Below, piece by piece: positions 1 to 8,091 of a stretch of 9,415 nucleotides of DNA. The stretch is from an uncultured Collinsella sp. GTDB taxonomy: Bacteria > Actinomycetota > Coriobacteriia > Coriobacteriales > Coriobacteriaceae. The stretch lies in assembly GCA_900547505.1 (NCBI GenBank), contig URGY01000063.1, positions 1 to 9,415 of the forward strand. The letters are read 5' to 3'. The notes under the pieces were generated by a model. The model saw nothing but the letters and a program-made list of their open reading frames with translations, did not search any database and had not been told where the DNA came from. Numbering within the stretch: the first letter of the stretch is position 1; each line of letters opens with the position of its first letter. A program made the translations under genes and the position numbers.

Positions 1-91
1 CACATTAAGTGCTCTCCGGCTCGTGCGGAACTCGCGATCGACTTCGCATGCCGCCGGGCAGCCGGGGCCGACGCGGGGTTCAAAGGTTTTC

Positions 92-124
92 AAAAAAGCG
101 GTCGGCGCGCAGTGCGCCGACCGC
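92..124 (-). terminator. Intrinsic terminator after gyrA
   Basis: On the minus strand, 40 bases after the gyrA stop, an 11-bp perfect GC-rich stem (98-108 pairing with 114-124, arms GCGGTCGGCGC / GCGCCGACCGC) closes a 5-nt loop and is followed at once by six T (A92-A97 on the plus strand). This is a textbook Rho-independent terminator for the gyrB-gyrA operon. The plus-strand side of the stem has no T run, so it acts in one direction only. Bases 1-91 beyond it show no ORF, tRNA or other structure that I can support. Confidence 0.9.
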
Positions 125-164
125 CGATATATGGGGTCTGATATTTTCTACCAGCTAGAGCCTC

Positions 165-2903
165 TTACTCGTCTAGGAGATCTTCTGGCATGTCGTTGCC
201 GTCGCCTAGATCGACTGGGGCTTCCTCGGGGGCAGAGCCGTCTTCTGTTGCTTCGCCTTCGGGCTTCTCTTTGGCGGCCGTCATGCGGGCTACGGCGCAG
301 ATGCGGTCGTTGTCGTCGACGGTCATCATCTTGACGCCCTGGGTGGCGCGGCCAGTCTGGCTGATCTCGTCGGTCTTGACGCGAATGACCGTCGCGCCCT
401 CCGTCACGATGAACAGCTCGTGCTGCGGGCCCACCGTCTTCATGGCCGCAAGGTTACCCTTACGCTCGGTCATTTGGATGGTGTAGACGCCCTGGCCGCC
501 GCGATTCTGCTCCGGGTAGTCCGCAACCGGCGTGCGCTTGCCGTAGCCGCGCTCGGTGATGACGAACAGATCGCCGTTGCCGTTAGTGACTTCCATGCCC
601 AGAACGCTCACGCCGTCCTTCATACCGATACCGCGAACGCCGCTGGTATCGCGGCCGGTGGCGCGCACCTGCTCCTCGGAGAACATGATCGCCTTGCCCG
701 CGGTGGTAGCCAGGATGATCTTGTCACCCTCGCGCACGCGGCGCACGTTCAGCAGCGCGTCGTCGTCACGCAGGTTGATAGCGATCAGGCCGTCGCGACG
801 GCTGCGGTCATATGCGCTCATCACGGTCTTCTTGACCATGCCGCTCTTGGTGGCAAACATCAGGTACTCGTCGGCCGGGAACTCGCGGCAGCTGATGACG
901 CTCGCGATCTTCTCGCCTTCCTCGAAGGGGAGCAGGTTGACGATCGCGGTACCGCGCGCCTGGCGCGTACCCACCGGCAGCTCGTGCACCTTCAGGCGAT
1001 AGACCTTGCCCTTACTCGAGAAGAACAGCACATACTCGTGCGTGGACGCGATGAACATCTCGTCAATAACATCGTCCTCTTTGAGGTTGACGCCCGACAC
1101 GCCCTTGCCACCGCGCTTCTGGGCACGGTAGGCAGCCACCGGGATACGTTTAACGTAGCCGGTGTGGGTGATGGTCACGACCATATCCTCGTCGGCGATG
1201 AGGTCCTCGACATCCAGGTCCTTCTCAACCTGGCTGATCTCGGTGCGGCGCTTGTCGCCAAACTTCTTGGAGATCTCGCGCATCTCTTCCTTAATGACGC
1301 CCAGGATCTTCTCCTCATGCGCCAGCAGGTCCTCGTAGTAGGCGATGGCGCGGCGCAGGCCGTCCAACTCTTCTTGGATCTTGTCGCGCTCCAGGCCGGT
1401 CAGGCGGCGCAGCTTCATCTCGAGGATGGCCGTGGTCTGCTCGGGCGTAAAGCCAAAGCGCTCGATCAGGCGACTGCTGGCCTCGGAGTCAGTCTGCGAG
1501 GAGCGGATGATGCTAATGACCTCGTCGATATGGTCGAGAGCCATCAAGTAGCCCTCGAGGATATGCGCGCGGGCCTGGGCCTTCTTAAGGTCGAAGCGGG
1601 TGCGGCGGGTGACTACGTCGACCTGGTGGTCGATGTAGTGCTGCAACATCTCACGCAGACTCAGACATTTGGGAACGCCGTTGACGAGTGCCAGGTTGTT
1701 GGCGCCAAAGGTCGTCTGCAGCGAGGTGTACTTATACAGATTGTTGAGCACGACCTGCGGAATGACGCCCTTCTTGAGCTCGATGACCAGACGGATGCCC
1801 TTCTGGTTGGACTCATCGCGCATATCCGAGATGCCCTCGATGCGTTTGTCGTTGACGAGCTGGGCAATCTTCTCCTGCAGGGTGCCTTTGTTGACCATGT
1901 AGGGAATCTCGGTAAAGACCAAGCGGCTGCGGCCGGTCTTAGTGGACTCCACATGTGCCTTGGCACGCACGGTAATGGAACCGCGGCCGGTCTCGTAGCT
2001 CTGCTTAATGCCGGCGCTGCCCATGATGATGGCGCCGGTGGGGAAGTCCGGACCGGGCATGATCTGCATGAGCTCGTCGACGGTGGCGTCGGGGTTGTCG
2101 ATCAGGTAGCAGGTGGCCTCGATCGCCTCGGTGAGGTTATGCGGGGCGATGTTGGTGGCCATGCCGACGGCGATGCCCTGGCTGCCGTTGACCAGCAGGT
2201 TGGGGAAGCGCGCAGGCAGCGCCACGGGCTCGGCGAGCGATTCGTCGTAGTTGGGCTGCCAGTCGACGGTATCCTTCTGCAAGTCACGCAGCAGTTCCAT
2301 GGCGGGCTTGGCCAGGCGGCTCTCGGTGTAACGCATGGCTGCCGCGCCGTCGCCGTCGATGTTGCCGAAATTGCCGTGACCGTCGATGAGCGGCGTGCGC
2401 ATGGAGAACCACTGCGCCAGGCGGACCATGGCCTCATAGACCGCGAAGTCGCCATGCGGGTGGTACTTACCGATAACTTCGCCGACCGTCCAGGCCGACT
2501 TCTTATGTGGGCGGTTGGGGTAGATGCCGCTCTCGTTCATCGCATACAGGATGCGGCGGTGCACCGGCTTTAAGCCGTCGCGCACGTCCGGCAGGGCGCG
2601 CGCCGTGATAACCGACATCGAATACTCGATAAACGACTGCTTCATCTCGCGACCGAACTCCGAAATCTGGAGCTGGCCGCCGTTGACATCCTCGCCGGCC
2701 GAGGCGCCACGGTCGACTTCGCCAAAGCTCTCCTCGAGCTCGGCGTCGTCTTCTTCCTCATCATCATCGGCATCGGGGTTATAGACGTCCGGATCGCCGT
2801 CCTCGCCCTGCTCAGCACGGGCAAGCAGGCGCTTCAGATCGTCGGGCATACCAGCGTCGCCGGCCTCGTCCATACCCTCGTTGTTGTTGATATCGTCTGC
2901 CAC
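165..2903 (-). CDS. gyrA: DNA gyrase subunit A
   Basis: Catalytic DNA-cutting and DNA-wrapping subunit of the A2B2 gyrase, which introduces negative supercoils using ATP hydrolysed by GyrB; cytoplasmic. The protein is 912 residues. Residues 1 to about 80 are an unusual acidic extension with a D/E-rich block at about 44-58. The breakage-reunion domain then starts near residue 89 and includes [13 protein letters not shown] (105-117). The catalytic tyrosine is Y192 in AAMRYTES (E. coli Y122, offset +70). The beta-pinwheel C-terminal domain carries the GyrA box as QKRGGKG (595-601), which separates gyrase from topoisomerase IV. The tail from about 875 is acidic. The quinolone-pocket sequence is [10 protein letters not shown] (148-157), with Phe153 at the Ser83 position and Glu157 at the Asp87 position. 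The start is GTG at 2903, preceded by GAGGAGG, 11 bp after the gyrB stop. A start nearer the core would remove the extension, but none has a comparable ribosome binding site. Confidence 0.98.
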   Translation of the reverse strand: MADDINNNEGMDEAGDAGMPDDLKRLLARAEQGEDGDPDVYNPDADDDEEEDDAELEESFGEVDRGASAGEDVNGGQLQISEFGREMKQSFIEYSMSVITARALPDVRDGLKPVHRRILYAMNESGIYPNRPHKKSAWTVGEVIGKYHPHGDFAVYEAMVRLAQWFSMRTPLIDGHGNFGNIDGDGAAAMRYTESRLAKPAMELLRDLQKDTVDWQPNYDESLAEPVALPARFPNLLVNGSQGIAVGMATNIAPHNLTEAIEATCYLIDNPDATVDELMQIMPGPDFPTGAIIMGSAGIKQSYETGRGSITVRAKAHVESTKTGRSRLVFTEIPYMVNKGTLQEKIAQLVNDKRIEGISDMRDESNQKGIRLVIELKKGVIPQVVLNNLYKYTSLQTTFGANNLALVNGVPKCLSLREMLQHYIDHQVDVVTRRTRFDLKKAQARAHILEGYLMALDHIDEVISIIRSSQTDSEASSRLIERFGFTPEQTTAILEMKLRRLTGLERDKIQEELDGLRRAIAYYEDLLAHEEKILGVIKEEMREISKKFGDKRRTEISQVEKDLDVEDLIADEDMVVTITHTGYVKRIPVAAYRAQKRGGKGVSGVNLKEDDVIDEMFIASTHEYVLFFSSKGKVYRLKVHELPVGTRQARGTAIVNLLPFEEGEKIASVISCREFPADEYLMFATKSGMVKKTVMSAYDRSRRDGLIAINLRDDDALLNVRRVREGDKIILATTAGKAIMFSEEQVRATGRDTSGVRGIGMKDGVSVLGMEVTNGNGDLFVITERGYGKRTPVADYPEQNRGGQGVYTIQMTERKGNLAAMKTVGPQHELFIVTEGATVIRVKTDEISQTGRATQGVKMMTVDDNDRICAVARMTAAKEKPEGEATEDGSAPEEAPVDLGDGNDMPEDLLDE

Positions 2904-2907
2904 GTTA

Positions 2908-2914
2908 CCTCCTC
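2908..2914 (-). promoter_or_regulatory. Strong ribosome binding site of gyrA
   Basis: GAGGAGG on the minus strand lies directly after the gyrB TAA stop (2915-2917) and 4 nt before the gyrA GTG. It fixes the GTG at 2903 as the start, so the acidic N-terminal extension of GyrA is very likely translated. Its position suggests translational coupling of gyrA to gyrB. Confidence 0.85.
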
Positions 2915-4994
<2,080 letters not shown>

Positions 4995-4997
<3 letters not shown>

Positions 4998-5024
4998 AAA
5001 ATACCCTCGGGAACGAGGGTATTT
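4995..5024 (-). terminator. Intrinsic terminator after dciA
   Basis: On the minus strand, an 11-bp perfect stem (arms 4999-5009 and 5014-5024, AAATACCCTCG / CGAGGGTATTT) with a 4-nt loop is followed by further T (plus-strand A run 4995-5001, partly inside the stem). It starts 26 nt after the dciA stop and ends the dnaN-recF-dciA transcript before gyrB. On the plus strand the stem is followed by GGCTCT, so it is directional. Confidence 0.88.
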
Positions 5025-5050
5025 GGCTCTACAAGGCCACCAGATGCGAT

Positions 5051-5614
5051 TTAAAGCTCTTTTTTGCTTTGCACGCCCTTGGCCCACTCGGCACTGGCTC
5101 TCATGGCATTCTCGAGGGCCTCGCGCAGTTTTTGATCTTCGATGGGCGCCACTTGGCGCTCGATCTCGCCGCGTTCGTCTTCGCTGAGATCGGCGTGCGG
5201 AGCCGGCGGGCGCTCGGTCACGGCCAGGCGCAGGCGCTCCTTGGCAGCCGGCGGCGTGTGACCGGGCGCGGTCGTTTTGAACACCAGACCGTCCACATGC
5301 GCACCGGCCCGCTCCATGCGTGCCCGGATGATCTCGCGCAGCAGCGTCATCTCCTGCGTCCACGAGGGCGAATCGAGATACACCAGCAGCTCATTGGACT
5401 CGGGCAGGTAGCGCAGGCCCGTCACGTGGCGTCCCTCGCGCGTGCCCGAGCACACCGCATTCCAGGCACGATAGACCGCGCGCGACTCCTCGGCAGCCTC
5501 CATTTGCGCGCGGCGCTCGGGTGTCGCGGCGGCCAGGATGCGCTGACGCTCGGCATCCAAAAAGCCGCCAAAGGCAACCGTTCCGTTCTCGCGCTCGTAA
5601 TTAACACGTCTCAC
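5051..5614 (-). CDS. dciA: DUF721 / DciA-family replicative helicase loader
   Basis: A 187-residue DUF721 protein. DciA is known as the widespread, ancestral partner and loader of the replicative helicase DnaB in bacteria without DnaC or DnaI. The DUF721 core covers about residues 45-114: a helix with YRAWNAV (48-54), strand ELLVYLDSPSW (75-85), helix TQEMTLLREIIRARM (86-100), then HVDGLVFK (106-113). Trp85 in the SPSW motif is the family's hallmark aromatic. Residues 115-187 are a Pro/Ala-rich linker and a charged helical tail of unknown role. The start is GTG at 5612-5614, inside the end of recF (14-bp overlap). AAGGTGG lies 9 nt upstream, so translation is probably coupled to recF. The gene symbol rests on domain plus position between recF and gyrB; the helicase-loading role is inferred from the family. 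Confidence 0.88.
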   Translation of the reverse strand: MRRVNYERENGTVAFGGFLDAERQRILAAATPERRAQMEAAEESRAVYRAWNAVCSGTREGRHVTGLRYLPESNELLVYLDSPSWTQEMTLLREIIRARMERAGAHVDGLVFKTTAPGHTPPAAKERLRLAVTERPPAPHADLSEDERGEIERQVAPIEDQKLREALENAMRASAEWAKGVQSKKEL

Positions 5615-6707
5615 CCATGCTCACCACCTTGGCTCGATCAAGCAGGTCATCGGTAAAATACCCCAGATTGGTGGTGGTTATGACCGTCTGGATATCATCG
5701 CCGATCAGCTGCAGAAAAGCGCCTCGGCGCCCGGCATCGAGCTCGCTCATCACGTCGTCCAAAAGCAGCAGTGGCGCGGTGCCCAGGATATCGCGCGCCA
5801 CGGCCACTTCTGCCACCTTCCAGGCAAGCACCAGCGTTCGCTGCTGGCCCTGGCTGGCAAATGAACGGGCCGATCGGCCCGCGACGGAAAACTCAATCTC
5901 GTCGCGATGCGGACCCACGAGCGTCACGCCGCGGCGCATCTCCTCATCGGCACGCTCATCGAGGGCCGCGAGCATATGCTCGTACGCCCAGTCCTTAAGT
6001 TCCTCGCGACCTTCGGTTTGAGGTAAATCCCCCAGCGTGGACACATAGGACACGCCTGCGTCCTCACCGGACGCCACCTGCCCATACGCGGCGCGCACAT
6101 GGCCCGCAAGTCGGTCAAGCAGGGCCAAACGATGCACAAGCAGGGCTGACCCAGCACGGGCGATGGAGTCATTCCATGCGCCAAGCATCTCGCGGCAGCA
6201 CCAGGTCTCCTTGAGCAGGGCGTTGCGCTGCGTCACGCAACGACCGTAGGTGCTCGCCAGGTCGGCGTAACGGGCGCTCAGCTGAACGCCAAAGTCATCG
6301 AGGGCGGCGCGGCGCACGCTGGCGCCGCGTTTGACCATATCCAGATGATCGGGGCAAAACAGCACGCTCGGCAAAACCCCGCGTACGCCGGCGGCCGAGC
6401 ATCTCTTGCCGTTACGGCTAAACGAGCGCTTGCCGTCCTCAACGCCCAGCCCCATATCGAGCACGCGGCCATCGCCCTCGAGCCTCAACCCGAGCCTGCA
6501 CGAGCCCGTGCCGTCGTGCACGAGCTCGGTAGCGGTGGGATGCCTAAACGAGGCGCCGCTCGTCAAAAGCTGCAGAGCCTCTATAAGGTTGGTCTTTCCC
6601 GCCGCGTTGGGCCCCGCGAGCACCGTCACGCCCTCGTCCAGGTCAAGACGGTAGCTATCGAAACTGCGGTAGCGCGCGACGGAAAGGTTGCGGGCAAACA
6701 TGGTCAT
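5601..6707 (-). CDS. recF: DNA replication/repair protein RecF
   Basis: SMC-like ATPase that works with RecO and RecR to load RecA at single-strand gaps and stalled forks. The protein is 368 residues, normal for the family. It shows the Walker A motif GPNAAGKT (32-39), the RecF motif GPHRDE (265-270), the ABC signature SQGQQ (285-289) and Walker B PLLLLDDV (312-319) followed by SELD (D-loop region, 321-324). The start used is ATG at 6707, 9 bp after the dnaN stop. A second in-frame ATG at codon 3 (6701) is an equally possible start. No Shine-Dalgarno sequence is visible before either, so expression probably depends on translation of dnaN. The gene end overlaps the dciA start by 14 bp. Confidence 0.97.
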   Translation of the reverse strand: MTMFARNLSVARYRSFDSYRLDLDEGVTVLAGPNAAGKTNLIEALQLLTSGASFRHPTATELVHDGTGSCRLGLRLEGDGRVLDMGLGVEDGKRSFSRNGKRCSAAGVRGVLPSVLFCPDHLDMVKRGASVRRAALDDFGVQLSARYADLASTYGRCVTQRNALLKETWCCREMLGAWNDSIARAGSALLVHRLALLDRLAGHVRAAYGQVASGEDAGVSYVSTLGDLPQTEGREELKDWAYEHMLAALDERADEEMRRGVTLVGPHRDEIEFSVAGRSARSFASQGQQRTLVLAWKVAEVAVARDILGTAPLLLLDDVMSELDAGRRGAFLQLIGDDIQTVITTTNLGYFTDDLLDRAKVVSMGETC

Positions 6708-6716
6708 GGCGCAGCG

Positions 6717-7820
6717 CTAGATGCGAACCGGCATGACCAGGTACAGGTAGTTGATCTTGTCGTAGGACTTAAAGATACCCGCCTGCGAGTAACTCTTGAG
6801 CTCCAGCGTGATCTCCTTCTCCTTGGACAGGGCATTGAGGCAGCCAAAGATGTAGTGGTAGTTAAAGGCGATGGTGCCCGACTCGCCCTCGGCCTCGACA
6901 TCGATCGTCTCCTGTGCCAGGTCCTGGTCATTGGAGATGGAGGACAGGCCCATCTGGCCGTTCTCGACATCGATCTCGAACTTGACGGCGGGGTTCGCGC
7001 TCGCGATGACCGCCACGCGCTTGAGGGCGGCATTAAAAGCCGCCACGTCGATCTTGACGCTCGTCACGCACGAATCGGGGATGAGCTGCTTGTAGTTGGG
7101 ATACACGCCCTCGATGCGGCGCGACACGTAGGTGGTGTTGCCGGCCTCAAAGACAACCTGGGTGTCGGTAGCGCCGATCATGATGGTCGCCTGGCTGGCC
7201 ATGATGCTCAGGGCGTCGTTGAAGGCGTCGGCCGGAACGTTGAGCTCAAAGGAGCCCTCGAGCGTCGAGGTCTCGACCTGGGTGTCGCATACGGCCAGGC
7301 GGAAGGAGTCGGTTGCCACCAGGCGCACGGTGTTGTTCTCGACCTTCATGTGCACGCCTCCCAGGATGGGGCGGGCCTTATCGGTCGAAGTGACGCGCCA
7401 TACGCGGCCGACCATCTCGGACAAGATATCGGTCGGGAGCTCCACCGCGCTCTCGATAGCATAGGCAGGGAACTCGGGGAAATCGTTGGCGTCAAGCGTG
7501 TTGAGGCGGAAGGAGCTCTTCTCGCATCCAATCAGCACCTGGCGCTCCGAGAGCTCAAAGGTAACCGGAGCGTCGGGAAGGGTCTTCGTAATGTTCGAGA
7601 GCATCTTGCAGGGAATCACCATCTCGCCCTCTTCTTCGACATGCGCGGCAATGCGATGACGAATCGAGATGGTGTAGTTAGAGGTTTGGAATTCCAAGAT
7701 GCCGTCCTGTGCCTTAACGAGCACGCCCGACAGGATGGGAAGGGTAGATGCCGAAGCGACGCCTTTCATAACGACGCCGATGGCCTGCGTGAGCGAGCTT
7801 TGGCTGACGGTGAACTTCAT
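6717..7820 (-). CDS. dnaN: DNA polymerase III beta subunit (sliding clamp)
   Basis: Forms the ring-shaped homodimer that tethers DNA polymerase III and other clamp-binding proteins to DNA. The protein is 367 residues, the usual size, made of three similar domains of about 120 residues. Recognisable parts are the N-terminus MKFTVSQSSL, LPILSGVLV (28-36), the segment FRLNTLDANDFPEFP (about 103-117) and the C-terminus YLVMPVRI, which matches the conserved MPxR(L/I) end that shapes the peptide-binding pocket. The start is ATG at 7820. A modest GAAAGG (7830-7835) lies 9 nt upstream, inside an AT-rich leader that also looks like the origin unwinding element. I see no convincing -35/-10 pair in the gap. 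dnaN is the first gene of the dnaN-recF-dciA operon. Confidence 0.98.
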   Translation of the reverse strand: MKFTVSQSSLTQAIGVVMKGVASASTLPILSGVLVKAQDGILEFQTSNYTISIRHRIAAHVEEEGEMVIPCKMLSNITKTLPDAPVTFELSERQVLIGCEKSSFRLNTLDANDFPEFPAYAIESAVELPTDILSEMVGRVWRVTSTDKARPILGGVHMKVENNTVRLVATDSFRLAVCDTQVETSTLEGSFELNVPADAFNDALSIMASQATIMIGATDTQVVFEAGNTTYVSRRIEGVYPNYKQLIPDSCVTSVKIDVAAFNAALKRVAVIASANPAVKFEIDVENGQMGLSSISNDQDLAQETIDVEAEGESGTIAFNYHYIFGCLNALSKEKEITLELKSYSQAGIFKSYDKINYLYLVMPVRI

Positions 7821-7867
7821 CTTTTAATACCTTTCTATAGATATAAATATCTTAATAATAGTAATAG
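7821..7867. other. AT-rich candidate DNA unwinding element
   Basis: By hand count only 8 of 47 bases are G or C (about 17%), in a locus that is otherwise near 60%. It includes the palindrome TCTATAGA (7834-7841), the dyad GATAT-AA-ATATC (7840-7851) and the DnaA-trio run. It lies on the dnaN side of the box-like motifs, as in the B. subtilis unwinding region. It also serves as the dnaN leader and may hold its promoter. Confidence 0.6.
7853..7867 (+). promoter_or_regulatory. DnaA-trio element, five triplets
   Basis: The plus strand reads TAA TAA TAG TAA TAG, which is five uninterrupted copies of the known DnaA-trio consensus 3'-(G/A)AT-5'. DnaA is known to extend from double-stranded boxes onto this single strand to open the origin. 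The triplets end 12 nt from the box-like sequence at 7880-7888, with AT-rich DNA on the far side, which is the expected order and polarity. Confidence 0.6.
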
Positions 7868-7879
7868 CACTGACGAAAC

Positions 7880-7888
7880 TGTTGATTA
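7880..7888 (-). promoter_or_regulatory. DnaA-box-like motif next to the trios
   Basis: TAATCAACA on the minus strand differs from E. coli TTATCCACA at two positions and from the local TTTTCAACA at two. It is called mainly from its place beside the DnaA-trio run, where the loading box should be. Confidence 0.35.
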
Positions 7889-7952
7889 CTCCCAAAAGCG
7901 CTGGTCAACCCCAAAAAGAGAATCGACAGTACCCTGTGCGCAACCGACTGTG

Positions 7953-7979
7953 TTTTCCACGTTCAAAACCTGCGGAAAA
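7953..7979. promoter_or_regulatory. Convergent pair of DnaA-box-like motifs
   Basis: TTTTCCACG (plus, 7953-7961) and TTTTCCGCA (minus, 7971-7979) face each other. With one flanking base each, GTTTTCC...GGAAAAC forms a 7-bp inverted repeat with a 15-nt centre. Each differs from TTTTCCACA at one position. They are candidate high-affinity DnaA sites; a fold-back RNA role is less likely because the arms are short. Confidence 0.45.
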
Positions 7980-8034
7980 CTTTTCATCGCCTTGAGTTGA
8001 GTTTTAGACATGTTATGCCCGGCGTTTCGACAAG

Positions 8035-8043
8035 TTTTCAACA
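8035..8043 (+). promoter_or_regulatory. DnaA-box-like motif near the dnaA end
   Basis: TTTTCAACA differs from TTTTCCACA at one position. It lies 15 bp from the dnaA stop. Weaker relatives TTTTAGACA (8002-8010) and TTTTCATCG (7981-7989) lie between it and the convergent pair. Confidence 0.4.
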
Positions 8044-8055
8044 GGTGTCTCTATT

Positions 8056-8091
8056 TCCCTACGAGCGCAGTGTAATTTTATCTCGTAGGGA
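8056..8091. repeat. Perfect 10-bp inverted repeat over the dnaA stop codon
   Basis: TCCCTACGAG (8056-8065) and CTCGTAGGGA (8082-8091) are exact reverse complements around a 16-nt loop. One arm includes the dnaA TAG stop (8059-8061); the other lies in the codons for the last residues. Neither strand has a T run after the stem, so it is not a standard intrinsic terminator. It could be an mRNA 3' stem, a pause site or a protein-binding dyad. Confidence 0.6.

Larger units (their letters stand above)
7821..8058. other. Candidate chromosomal origin (oriC) in the dnaA-dnaN gap
   Basis: This 238-bp non-coding region between dnaA and dnaN is the usual origin site in many Gram-positive and actinobacterial chromosomes. 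From dnaA to dnaN it contains TTTTCNACA-like motifs on both strands (7953-8043), two CCCAAAA direct repeats (7891-7897, 7910-7916), a box-like TAATCAACA (minus strand, 7880-7888), five DnaA-trio triplets (7853-7867) and an AT-rich block touching dnaN. No exact E. coli TTATCCACA box is present. Another origin part could lie upstream of dnaA, beyond the contig end. Confidence 0.65.

Noticed and set aside
75..95. GGTTCAAA resembling a tRNA T-loop after gyrA
   Set aside because: The flanks do not form a T-stem and no anticodon or acceptor stem can be drawn on either strand.
420..2573. A 717-codon open frame on the plus strand opposite gyrA
   Set aside because: It lies fully antisense to a clear gyrA, resembles no family, and is explained by GC-rich codon use that leaves the opposite strand free of stops.
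7834..7908. A sigma70 promoter for dnaN, for example TTGACC at 7903-7908
   Set aside because: No -10 hexamer lies at a suitable distance, and the AT-rich block offers many weak -10 matches without a -35.
6345..8000. A 551-codon plus-strand open frame across recF, dnaN and part of the origin gap
   Set aside because: It spans two certain genes on the other strand and shows the same shadow composition. The part in the gap has no independent coding evidence.
7821..8058. A CRISPR array, or a toxin-antitoxin or phage insertion in the gap
   Set aside because: No spaced repeats of suitable length, no ORF and no integrase or att-like duplication is visible.
8056..8091. Intrinsic terminator of dnaA
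   Set aside because: The stem is perfect, but the minus strand continues AAATAGAG with no T run and the loop is 16 nt; kept only as an inverted repeat.
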